From Afipia sp. 1NLS2 (GTDB lineage: Bacteria > Pseudomonadota > Alphaproteobacteria > Rhizobiales > Xanthobacteraceae), in contig NZ_ADVZ01000003.1 of the NCBI RefSeq assembly GCF_000178995.1, forward strand, positions 434,001-498,000: a stretch of DNA of 64,000 nucleotides, in the 5' to 3' direction. The position numbers were made by a program, and so were the translations under genes. The notes beneath the pieces are model-generated. The model had not been told where the DNA came from. It saw only the letters and a program-made list of their open reading frames with translations, and did not search any database. Positions 1 through 8,079 of this stretch are shown one piece after another; position 1 is the first letter of the stretch; every line of letters starts with the position of its first letter.

Positions 1-2
1 GA

Positions 3-50
3 TACTGCACCGTGATACGGCTGGCGCGGAAGGAACATCGCAAAATATGA
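3..50 (+). CDS. C-terminal end of upstream gene, probably partner ABC permease (partial)
   Basis: The window opens inside an open frame that ends at TGA 48-50, giving a basic tail of about 15 residues (ending RKEHRKI). Its stop overlaps the ATG of the next permease in an ATGA arrangement, which is typical of translationally coupled permease pairs (MalF/UgpA type followed by MalG/UgpE type). The product cannot be identified from this fragment alone; the call rests on context. Confidence 0.4.
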   Translation, partial: YCTVIRLARKEHRKI

Positions 51-916
51 CAGGGAAAGCTGCCGGAAAGCAGGCATTCGATGGAAAGTTGATCAAGCAT
101 ATTGCCGGTCGCAGCGGTCTGTATATCGCTGTTCTTGCAGTCTGCATCTATTCGGCTTTTCCAATCTATTGGATGCTGATTTCGAGCTTGCGAGAGCCTC
201 AGAAGCTTTTTCTGGATACGTCGTTGGTGTTCTGGCCGCCGGATTTGAGTTCGTACAAGTCGCTTTTAGAGCTTACGAATTACCCGGTGAATTTTATCAA
301 CAGCGTTCTGCTGGCGCTCGCCACCATCGTAGCAGCCACGATACTGTCGTCATTTATTGCTTATGGCGCGACCCGGTTACGCTTCCGCGGCAAGACGATG
401 CTGATTGCTTCCATGTTATTTGCTTACATGTTTCCGCCGTTGATGCTGGTTATTCCAATGTCAGCTTTGTTTCGGATGGCTGGTCTCGCCGACAGTTTGT
501 GGGGGCTATTGATCGCCCATCTGGCGATTTCGTTGCCTTTAGCTGTGTGGTTGCTTTGGGGATTCTTTAAATCGATGCCCTTCGACCTGGAGGAAGCCGC
601 AATGGTCGACGGCTGTTCCCAGTTCGGCGCTTTCATCAAGGTCGTTCTCCCGCTTTCAGCGCCTGGGCTGATTACGGTTGGTATATTCTCATTCCTGTTA
701 TCGTGGGCGGATTACGTCTTTGCGCTGATCCTGATCATGAGTGATGACCGGAAGACGTTGCCCGTGGCTTTGGCATCGATGCTCGGCGCACAGGATTTGC
801 GTTGGGGCGAGATCTTGGCTGGTGCGACCCTTATCGCTCTGCCGCTGTTTGTAGTATTTACGTTCTGCTACCGATATTTTGTCGCTGGTCTGACGGCGGG
901 AGCGGTCAAGGGATAG
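47..916 (+). CDS. Carbohydrate-type ABC transporter permease (MalG/UgpE family)
   Basis: Inner-membrane permease of a binding-protein-dependent ABC importer, 289 aa, the usual length for the family. About six hydrophobic segments are visible (roughly residues 24-46, 85-107, 117-140, 150-174, 205-230, 258-280). The cytoplasmic EAA loop that contacts the ATPase is present at about 181-207 (EEAAMVDG...LPLSAPG). The start overlaps the stop of the preceding gene, which suggests an operon whose ATPase and binding-protein genes lie outside the window. The substrate is not readable; MalG-type permeases usually serve sugars, polyols or glycerol phosphates. The gene converges on the GntR gene that follows. 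Confidence 0.85.
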   Translation: MTGKAAGKQAFDGKLIKHIAGRSGLYIAVLAVCIYSAFPIYWMLISSLREPQKLFLDTSLVFWPPDLSSYKSLLELTNYPVNFINSVLLALATIVAATILSSFIAYGATRLRFRGKTMLIASMLFAYMFPPLMLVIPMSALFRMAGLADSLWGLLIAHLAISLPLAVWLLWGFFKSMPFDLEEAAMVDGCSQFGAFIKVVLPLSAPGLITVGIFSFLLSWADYVFALILIMSDDRKTLPVALASMLGAQDLRWGEILAGATLIALPLFVVFTFCYRYFVAGLTAGAVKG

Positions 917-1028
917 GATTTTTGCGACATCCATTCTTGGATTTACTCCGAGAACGGATGTTGCGGCGATGGAGAAAACGAACAGTGGAAAATCTGCGCA
1001 GGACCGGAGAGGCAACTGCGGCGCGCGA

Positions 1029-1757
1029 TTACTTCGAATTCTTTTGTTCCCCTAACAGCGCCTGCCAAGCATCGGTGGTTCGGGACAAATGCGCATTGAT
1101 TTGCTGTTCGGCTTGGCCGACGCGCCGTCCCTCGATAGCCGTCAGGATCGTCTGATGATCGTCGTAGGCGCGTCGACAGCGGCCCTGATCTGAAAAATAG
1201 AGGCGCCGCCGCGGTCTCGATAGTTCGTAGAATGACCTCGCGATGCGGAGCAGGATGTCGTTTTTAGCGGCAGCGAAAATCGCTAGGTGAAACGCTTCGT
1301 CCTCATGCTCGATGCTCTGTTTTTTGCTGAGACGCTTTTCCGTGTCGCGCAGGATCATGTGGAGATCGCGGATGTTGTCGGCGGTCCTGCGTGTACAGGC
1401 CAGTCTGGTTGCCTGAGCCTCCAGGATACGCCGAACTTCCATAACCTCGGCAATTTCCTTGGGCTCGAACGGAACTCCGGACTCGGCGTAAAGAACGAGA
1501 GCTTCGATGCTGCTTTCTTCTGAATTCCGCAAGTAGATGCCGGAATTCGGGCGTCGCTCTATCACGCGCATGGATTCAAGTGCTGCTAAGGCTTCGCGAA
1601 CGGCGCCGCGGCTGGTATCGAATTTCTCAGCAAAATCGCGTTCCGAAGGAAGCCGCTCAGAAGGCTGATAAGGGCGCTCATGAATGAACGAAAGAATTTT
1701 CCCGATAGCGTTTGATGGGAGGGCGGCAGTCTTATTGGTTCGACTTTTTTCGGGCAT
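1029..1757 (-). CDS. FadR-family (GntR) transcriptional regulator
   Basis: DNA-binding regulator of 242 aa. An N-terminal winged helix-turn-helix (about residues 15-80, with the RLPSERDFAEKFDTSRGAVREAL core) is followed by an all-helical FCD ligand-binding domain (about 90-235) that usually senses a small organic acid, often with a bound metal. The start at 1757 has an AGGAAAA-like ribosome site. It is divergent from the acyl-CoA ligase gene, and the space between them holds two operator-like palindromes (1828-1838 and 2115-2127). A third identical-type site lies upstream of the FAD oxidase operon at 5578-5590. It is therefore the probable repressor of the catabolic block; effector unknown. 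Confidence 0.85.
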   Translation of the reverse strand: MPEKSRTNKTAALPSNAIGKILSFIHERPYQPSERLPSERDFAEKFDTSRGAVREALAALESMRVIERRPNSGIYLRNSEESSIEALVLYAESGVPFEPKEIAEVMEVRRILEAQATRLACTRRTADNIRDLHMILRDTEKRLSKKQSIEHEDEAFHLAIFAAAKNDILLRIARSFYELSRPRRRLYFSDQGRCRRAYDDHQTILTAIEGRRVGQAEQQINAHLSRTTDAWQALLGEQKNSK

Positions 1758-1827
1758 CTAATTTTCCTGACGTGCGCCATCAGTGACTTGATTTGAGGAT
1801 TCTACTAAATCTAACGGTATACCAAAT

Positions 1828-1838
1828 TGGTAAGACCC
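1828..1838. promoter_or_regulatory. GntR/FadR-type operator, site 1
   Basis: TGGTAAGACCC matches the FadR-family pattern TGGT-NNN-ACCA with one mismatch. It lies 70 bp upstream of the GntR start and is well placed for autoregulation. A short palindrome GGTATACC (1816-1823) adjoins it. Confidence 0.55.
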
Positions 1839-2086
1839 ACAAACTAAATGACCAACGGAGTAACCGTTGGCGCCGAGTCTACCGCTTGTTGATATCAGGT
1901 TGGAGAATTTGAAGCATCCGAAACCCGCCAGGTAGGCCATAAAACCACAGGCAGCGCGCGCCATTTGCTGTCGATTCGTTCGTGACGGGGTGTTCGCGCG
2001 ACCCGGATCGCAACTGGTTACGATGCGAAGGTTGTTATTGGATTGCTCCCGTCACTTGCAAATGGGGGCGGCCGATCAGAAATAGC

Positions 2087-2127
2087 TTGACACGAGCCAC
2101 TTCTGCCGACCAAATTGGTATTACCAA
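2087..2127 (+). promoter_or_regulatory. Promoter -35 with overlapping GntR operator, site 2
   Basis: TTGACA at 2087-2092 is followed by the perfect palindrome TTGGTATTACCAA at 2115-2127, which fits TGGT-NNN-ACCA exactly. The palindrome falls over the expected -10/+1 region, the usual position for repression. The promoter would drive the acyl-CoA ligase gene starting at 2230. No strong -10 box is visible. The rest of the 472-bp gap (1758-2229) shows no gene. Confidence 0.6.
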
Positions 2128-2229
2128 ATAGACCAATGATGATGACGAGGTCGATGCTGCCCGAAAGCATTTCGGTTCGTCGCGTGAAGGTCGATCGAGT
2201 ATTTCAGTTCAGGCAGGGCGGGTGAGGCG

Positions 2230-3777
2230 ATGAAAGTAGATTTACTGTCAAATCTACCACCTCGCATTCACATGATTCTTGAAGAAGGGGCGAAAGCGGG
2301 GAGCTCTCGTCCTGCATTCACCGACGAACATGGCGTCGTCTGGTCGTATCAGCGGGTGATCGGCACGATTGAGGCCGTTTCCGCTGAGATGGCGCGCCTC
2401 GGCATTCGCCCTGGCGATCGGATCATGGTGATCGGTGAAAACTCAATCGCTGCCATTGTCATCATGTATGCGGCAAGCCGGCTTGATGCCTGGGTTGTGA
2501 TGGCAAATGCCCGGCTCAGTCCACATGAGTTGGACTTGATTGAAGGTGACTGCAAGCCCAGGCGTGTTTTCTATATCCATAGGGTATCGCCCGAGGCAGA
2601 CGCCGCCGCGCACCGGGGAGGGGCGGAGGTGCAGGTGCTGACGGGTATCGGCGAAATCAAGGCCGGCAAGTTGGCGACGGATTCCGTCCCCGAGAAAGTC
2701 CATGCAGATCCGGCGCGACAGGTCGCGGTTCTGATCTACACGACCGGGACCACTGGCCGCCCGAAAGGGGTCATGCTCACTCACCGAAACCTTGCGTTCG
2801 TTGCTTGCCGCGGCAAGAGAACAAATGCCATTCACGCCGACGATGTATCTCTTTGCCTTATGCCGATTTCGCATTCGTATGGTCTGACGCTTATGCAAGG
2901 GATGTTGTTTGCAGGCGGGCATTTGCGGATCATGAAGAGATTTTCGCTTTCGCGGGTTATTGAAGCCGTCGTCGATGGAACGCTAACGATCCTTAACGCT
3001 GTTCCTGCCTTGTTTTCCAGAATTGTCGCGCACGTCGATCAGGAAGGAATCAAGCTCACGCCCAATCGGCTTCGTTATGTCTACACGGGAACGGCTCCGC
3101 TCGATCTCTCACTCCGCAAGAGCGTCGAGCGTGTGTTCGGCGTCGTGCTTCATAATGGTTACGGTCTGACCGAGACATCACCGACGATCAGTCGTACGCA
3201 GTATGAGATGGGAAGTAATGAGGTCAATATCGGGTTGCCGATCCCCTGTGTCGAGGTCAAGATTATCGGGCCTGACGGACAAGAAGTGCCGGATGGCAAA
3301 CCGGGAGAATTGCTGGTGCGAGGTCCCAACGTGATGTTGGGTTACTATGGCCAGCCGGAGATGACTGCAGCTGTTATCAATGACGACGGATATTTGAGCA
3401 CCGGAGATATTGTCAGTCGCGCTCCTCAAGGCGAGCTGATCGTGCAGGGACGCTCAAAAGAACTGATTATCCGTTCTGGCTTCAATGTGTATCCGGCTGA
3501 GATCGAGGCTGTTATCAATGCTCATCCAGCGGTGCTCAATACTGCGGTCGTCGGGCGATCGGTCGAGGGGAATGAGGAAATCATCGCTTTTGTCGAGCCG
3601 GTCCCTGAAGCCTCCATTGTCATCGAAGAGCTGTTTGTCCTCGTGGAACAAAAACTGGCGCGATACAAGAAACCCCAGCAGATTATCATTATGTCGCAGC
3701 TGCCAACCGCGCCAAACGGCAAGATCAGAAAACACGATCTGAAGAAACGAGCTGAAGAGTTAGCGTTGACCGCTTAG
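2230..3777 (+). CDS. AMP-dependent acyl-CoA synthetase/ligase (ANL superfamily)
   Basis: Activates a carboxylic acid with ATP and joins it to CoA. At 515 aa it has the normal length for medium-chain or aryl acyl-CoA ligases. The P-loop YTTGTTGRPKG lies at about 170-180, the adenylate motif NGYGLTETSP at about 308-317, the hinge GRSKELIIRSGFNVYPAEIE near 407-426 and the catalytic-lysine motif PNGKIRK near 496-502. Start ATG at 2230 follows a purine-rich GGGCGGGTGAG. It is the first gene downstream of operator site 2 and is followed by an aldehyde dehydrogenase, so together they could oxidise an alcohol-derived aldehyde to an acid and then to its CoA ester. Exact substrate unknown. Confidence 0.85.
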   Translation: MKVDLLSNLPPRIHMILEEGAKAGSSRPAFTDEHGVVWSYQRVIGTIEAVSAEMARLGIRPGDRIMVIGENSIAAIVIMYAASRLDAWVVMANARLSPHELDLIEGDCKPRRVFYIHRVSPEADAAAHRGGAEVQVLTGIGEIKAGKLATDSVPEKVHADPARQVAVLIYTTGTTGRPKGVMLTHRNLAFVACRGKRTNAIHADDVSLCLMPISHSYGLTLMQGMLFAGGHLRIMKRFSLSRVIEAVVDGTLTILNAVPALFSRIVAHVDQEGIKLTPNRLRYVYTGTAPLDLSLRKSVERVFGVVLHNGYGLTETSPTISRTQYEMGSNEVNIGLPIPCVEVKIIGPDGQEVPDGKPGELLVRGPNVMLGYYGQPEMTAAVINDDGYLSTGDIVSRAPQGELIVQGRSKELIIRSGFNVYPAEIEAVINAHPAVLNTAVVGRSVEGNEEIIAFVEPVPEASIVIEELFVLVEQKLARYKKPQQIIIMSQLPTAPNGKIRKHDLKKRAEELALTA

Positions 3778-3917
3778 AATGCGTTCAGCGAAGTGGAAGC
3801 CGGTTCGCGTGAGGAGACGCGTCAAAGCAGCAGGCAGGACTCCGGCTTTGTGCCATCAAGGCGGAAGAGATTCTTGCTGCTGCGGTCGACAATCAGGATT
3901 CGGAGTTGATCAAGAGC

Positions 3918-5366
3918 ATGAGCCAGCAACAGATTTATCCAGATGTAAAGTTATTTGTTGACGGCCTTTGGTGTGATGGCGTTTCCGGATATGCCGAGCC
4001 GATCTTCAATCCGGCGACAGGAGCGCAGATAGGAAGTGTCGCTCATGCGTCTATCGACGATCTCGATCGTGCGGTTAATGCCTCCAGGGACGGATTCGAA
4101 GTTTGGCGACGGACGTCTGCTTTTGATCGCTACAAACTTATGCGTGGGGCTGCTGAGAAGCTCCGCGAACGGGTCAGCGCAATTGCGGAAATTATGACCC
4201 TCGAACAAGGCAAGCCGCTCCGCGAAGCGAGCGCCGAGATATTGCTTGGTGCCGATATCATCGATTGGTTCGCGGAAGAGGCTCGCCGATCATACGGTCG
4301 AATCATTCCCGCACGGTCTGGCGCTGTGCAGCAGGCTGTGGTGCGGGAGCCGGTTGGGCCGGTGGCGGCCTTTACGCCGTGGAATTTTCCAATCAATCAA
4401 GCGGTCAGGAAAATTTCAGCTGCAATGGCCGCAGGCTGTTCGGTGATTCTGAAGGGCCCAGAAGAGACGCCGGCGAGTTGCGCCGCCCTAGTGCAGGCTT
4501 ACGTCGATGCGGGGCTGCCGCGGGGCGTTCTCAATCTAGTTTTCGGCGTACCGTCTGAGATATCTGAATATCTGATCACGCACCCCGTCATTCGCAAGAT
4601 TTCCTTTACAGGCTCAACACCAGTGGGCAAGCGACTTGCTGCTTTGGCGGGCGGTCACATGAAGCGCGTCACCATGGAGCTTGGTGGCCACGCGCCGGCA
4701 ATTGTCTTTGGAGATGCGGATGTGAGGGAAGCAGTTCGCTTGTTGGCGGCGGCGAAATTCAGAAATGCTGGTCAGGTTTGTGTTTCTCCCACGCGATTTG
4801 TGGTTCACGAGCAAATCTATGAAGAGTTCGTCGAGCGCTTTATCGCTGCGGCTGAAGCTGTCATTGTGGGAAATGGTCTCGATGAGACGACCCAGATGGG
4901 ACCGTTGGCAAATCTTCGACGTGTAGAAGCGATAGAGTCCCTGGTCTCGGATGCTGTTCAGCAGCGGGCATGCCTGAGAACAGGTGGTAAGCGTTCAGGA
5001 AACGAAGGGTTTTTCTTTGAACCAACTGTTCTGACAGAGGTGCCGCTGAGCGCGCGCATCATGAATGAAGAACCGTTTGGTCCTGTCGTGCCGATCGCGC
5101 GCTTCTCGACATTCGAAGATGCCGTGGCTGAGGCCAATCGCCTGCCTTATGGCCTTGCTGCCTATGCCTATACAAAATCAGCTGCAACGAGTGGTGCGTT
5201 CGGGGCGGCTGTGGAGAGCGGCATGGTCTCCGTCAATCATCATGGCCTTGCTTTGCCCGAAACCCCTTTTGGTGGGATCAAGGATTCCGGGTTTGGCTTT
5301 GAGGGTGGCACGGAAGCGATGGATGCTTACCTGAATACGAAATTCATAACTGAACATCACGTGTAG
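3918..5366 (+). CDS. NAD(P)-dependent aldehyde dehydrogenase (succinate-semialdehyde/glycolaldehyde type)
   Basis: Oxidises an aldehyde to the acid in the cytoplasm. From ATG 3918 it is 482 aa, normal for the family; an in-frame TTG at 3906 would add four residues. Visible motifs are the cofactor/oxyanion FTPWNFP (about 153-159), the glycine motif FTGSTPVG (about 230-237), the general base in TMELGGHAP (Glu near 254) and the catalytic cysteine in NAGQVCVSPTR (Cys near 288). It follows the acyl-CoA ligase in the same direction after a 128-bp gap with no convincing gene. The presence of both motifs suggests an active enzyme. The family covers semialdehydes, glycolaldehyde and lactaldehyde, and the sequence does not decide between them. 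Confidence 0.85.
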   Translation: MSQQQIYPDVKLFVDGLWCDGVSGYAEPIFNPATGAQIGSVAHASIDDLDRAVNASRDGFEVWRRTSAFDRYKLMRGAAEKLRERVSAIAEIMTLEQGKPLREASAEILLGADIIDWFAEEARRSYGRIIPARSGAVQQAVVREPVGPVAAFTPWNFPINQAVRKISAAMAAGCSVILKGPEETPASCAALVQAYVDAGLPRGVLNLVFGVPSEISEYLITHPVIRKISFTGSTPVGKRLAALAGGHMKRVTMELGGHAPAIVFGDADVREAVRLLAAAKFRNAGQVCVSPTRFVVHEQIYEEFVERFIAAAEAVIVGNGLDETTQMGPLANLRRVEAIESLVSDAVQQRACLRTGGKRSGNEGFFFEPTVLTEVPLSARIMNEEPFGPVVPIARFSTFEDAVAEANRLPYGLAAYAYTKSAATSGAFGAAVESGMVSVNHHGLALPETPFGGIKDSGFGFEGGTEAMDAYLNTKFITEHHV

Positions 5367-5550
5367 CGTCAGCCTCCGACCATGAATGTGGTGAAGTGTG
5401 AGAGCGGCTGCATAGAACTGTGAAGTCGAGGCCCCCGGTGGCTTCGAAACGGCTTTGAACTTTGCCGTATTTGTCGTTGTGCGCATTACGCGCCTGACAA
5501 GCTGATCCTTCCCAGCGCGATGAAATTCCCCACGATCGCCAATAATAATC

Positions 5551-5590
5551 TTGACACTGCGGTCTTTTTTGATCTTACTGGTAAGACCAA
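5551..5590 (+). promoter_or_regulatory. Promoter -35 with overlapping GntR operator, site 3
   Basis: TTGACA at 5551-5556 is followed by TGGTAAGACCA at 5579-5589, a perfect TGGT-NNN-ACCA site with the same AAG centre as site 1. It overlaps the expected -10/+1 region and lies about 100 bp before the FAD oxidase start. It ties this operon to the GntR gene at 1029. The remaining 318-bp gap (5367-5684) holds no gene that I can support. Confidence 0.6.
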
Positions 5591-5693
5591 TTTGGATGGT
5601 CCATATCTCGGAAATTCTCGCCTGATTGCTTACGAAAAGGTGTGGCGGGCGCGGATTTTCTTTCTGGTTCAACATGATTGAGGAGTGAAGCGA

Positions 5694-7332
5694 ATGAATG
5701 CGCCCATGGCTGTATCGAAGGGGCCGCGCAGGAAGTTCTGGAGCTGGGGTTACGAGGGCCAGGAGATTCCCGAGTCGGAAGTGAAATCGATGCACGCGCG
5801 CGTGGCGCAGCGTCTTGGAATGAGCGATTTCACGGTTCTTAAGGATCCAACCCTCGATGAGATCGAGATTCGCGCGCCTCGCATCACACCGCCGGCTTCG
5901 CTGACGAGTTTTTGCACCACTGCTAAGTGGGATCGAGTAGCTCATAGTTATGGCAAGAGTTTCCGTGACCTTGCCATGATTTATAAGCGAAAATACCCCA
6001 ATCCGCCCGACATCGTGGCGTATCCCCGAGATGAGAAGGATATTTCTGCCGTTCTCGACTGGTGCGGTGAGAATGGCTACGCGGCCGTGACTTACGGTGG
6101 TGGGTCGAGCGTTGTTGGTGGAATCAACCCTCCTGACGATAGCCACTATAAGGGTGTCGTCACCATCGATCTTGAGAACTTCAATCGTGTGCTTGAAGTC
6201 GATCCGATTTCACGTGCGGCTCGTATTCAGAGCGGCACCTTGGGGCCGTCGCTCGAAACGCAATTGAAGCCTCATGGTTTCACGCTGCGGCATATCCCGC
6301 AATCGTGGGAATTTTCTTCGCTCGGTGGTTGGATCGCGACACGCTCATCTGGTCACTATGCAACGCATCTCACTCATATCGACGAGATGGTGGAAAGTCT
6401 GCGTGTCGTGACGCCGACGGGAACGATTGAAAACCGCCGGCTGCCCTCGTCCGGTGCCGGCCCTAAACCCAGACCGGGCGTTTATCGGTTCAGAGGGAAC
6501 GCTTGGCATTATTACCGAAGCGTGGATGCGCTTGCAGGGGCGGGTGAGATTCCGGGCCAACGCGGCGGTTTCGTTCAAGACTTTTTATCAGGGCGCGAAA
6601 GCCGTTCGGCGGATCACACAGGCTGGTCTCTATCCAGCTAATTGTCGATATCTGGATGAAAAGGACGCTTTCTTTTATGGCGCAGGGGATGGCTCCGAAT
6701 CGATGCTGCTGATCGGTTACGAATCGGCGGATCACCCGGTCGATGCGTGGCTCGAAAGATCCCTCGAGATATGCAGGGATTTCGGCGGCACGGTGAAAGA
6801 TCAGGCGGGATCCGGCGGGGCGGCTCTTGAGAACAGCCGCTCAGGTGCGCAAGGAAGCTGGCGTAATCAATTTCGTTATCTCCCATACCTTATGCATGTC
6901 CGTGCGGCGATGGGCATCATTAGCTTCACATTCGAGACCGCATATACGTGGGACAAATTCGAAGCCGTCGATGCTGAAATCATGCGTCGTATAGCGGATG
7001 CAGAAAAGAAGATTTGCGGTGGAGGCATTGTATGCCGCCGCTTTTCATTCCTCTATCCGGATGGTCCCGCGCCATATTACTCAATCATGGCTCCGTCCTC
7101 TCATGAGAAAAATATCGAGCACTATGCTGCCCTGAACAAGGTGGCGTCCGATGCCTTGATAGAGCTTGGGGCCACCATCACGCATCATCACGCGGTGGGA
7201 CGTAGCTTCCGTCCTTGGTACGACAAGGAAATCGACCCAGGCTTCGTCCGCATGATGAAGGCGAGCAAGAGGGAGCTCGATCCGAACTGGGTGCTCAATC
7301 CTGGTGTTCTGTTCGACCGGCCCGCGATGTGA
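5694..7332 (+). pseudogene. Alkyl-DHAP-synthase-like FAD-binding oxidase, interrupted by a frameshift
   Basis: A VAO/PCMH-fold FAD enzyme resembling alkylglycerone-phosphate synthase and about 60% alike by eye to the intact neighbour at 8080-9702. The N-terminal part (5694-6465) carries the RKFWSWGYEG start and the FAD loop GGGSSVVGGINPP. The reading then leaves frame at the motif that should read GPNPDR. One extra A in the run TAAAC at about 6463-6467 explains the break. Coding resumes in the other frame (about 6450-7332) with GSEGTLGIITEAW and the C-terminal HHH/RPWYDKE motif. The ATG at 5694 is preferred because AGGAG sits at 5681-5685. It may be a genuine pseudogene or a sequencing error, since both halves look otherwise well conserved. 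Confidence 0.8.
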
Positions 7333-7372
7333 GCTGCAATGGGCGGCGTTCAGTCATGTATGGCAATTCGTT

Positions 7373-8056
7373 ATGATTGATCTCTATTTCTGGACAACAC
7401 CGAACGGATACAAGGCGACGATAATGCTGGCCGAACTTGGCCTGCATTATCGGGTGCTGCCGATCGATATCACCTCGGGGGATCAGTTCGGCGCTGAATT
7501 TCTCAAGATTAGCCCAAACAATAAAATTCCGGCCATCGTTGACCACGATGGGCCAGGTGGAAAGCCGATATCGATTTTTGAATCTGGTGCGATCCTTTTA
7601 TATCTCGCCGAGAAGACAGGTAAGCTGCTTCCAACGGAAGTTCGAGCGCGAACGAACGCCCTTCAGTGGTTGATGTTCCAGATGGGCGGCGTCGGACCAA
7701 TGTTGGGGCAGGCTCATCATTTTCGTCGTTACGCACCCGAACAAATTCAATATGCGGTAGATCGTTATACGAACGAGGCGACTCGATTGTATGGGGTGAT
7801 GGACCGCCAGCTTGCAAACAGCGAGTATCTCGCGGGTGATTATTCTATCGCAGATATCGCGACTTTTCCGTGGATCCGACTGCACCGCTGGCAGGGGCAG
7901 GATCTTCAAGATTTTCCGAATCTAAAACGCTGGTTCGATGCAATTAAAGCACGTTCTGCGGTGGAGGAAGGTCTCGCCGTAATGTCGGAAACGAAGAGAT
8001 GGGAAGCCAAGCCAGGTACGGCATCTTGGAAAAATATGTTTGACGCTAAGGCTTAA
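7373..8056 (+). CDS. Glutathione S-transferase family, YfcG-like disulfide-bond oxidoreductase
   Basis: 227 aa from ATG 7373, the normal GST length. The N-terminal thioredoxin fold opens with IDLYFWTTPNGYK and contains SPNNKIPAIVDHDG and the glutathione-binding ESGAILLYLAEKTG. The C-terminal helical domain includes LQWLMFQMGGVGPMLGQ and ends with YSIADIATFPW. These are the hallmarks of the YfcG/YghU (Nu-class) branch, which has a Thr/Asn site rather than a catalytic Tyr/Ser. A longer in-frame start exists at 7304 but its extra residues do not belong to the family. It lies between two ether-lipid-synthase-like FAD enzymes, so a glutathione-dependent role in ether or thioether chemistry is possible, but that is inference. 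Confidence 0.85.
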   Translation: MIDLYFWTTPNGYKATIMLAELGLHYRVLPIDITSGDQFGAEFLKISPNNKIPAIVDHDGPGGKPISIFESGAILLYLAEKTGKLLPTEVRARTNALQWLMFQMGGVGPMLGQAHHFRRYAPEQIQYAVDRYTNEATRLYGVMDRQLANSEYLAGDYSIADIATFPWIRLHRWQGQDLQDFPNLKRWFDAIKARSAVEEGLAVMSETKRWEAKPGTASWKNMFDAKA

Positions 8057-8079
8057 CAAACGAGGAGCGAGATAACGCA

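Noticed and set aside
3779-3961. 60-codon frame between the acyl-CoA ligase and aldehyde dehydrogenase genes
   Set aside because: Low-complexity Arg/Cys-rich product overlapping the dehydrogenase start, with no ribosome site. Treated as intergenic.
5178-6146. 322-codon open frame on the minus strand
   Set aside because: It covers the end of the aldehyde dehydrogenase, an intergenic operator and the start of the FAD oxidase, all antisense. No recognisable domain.
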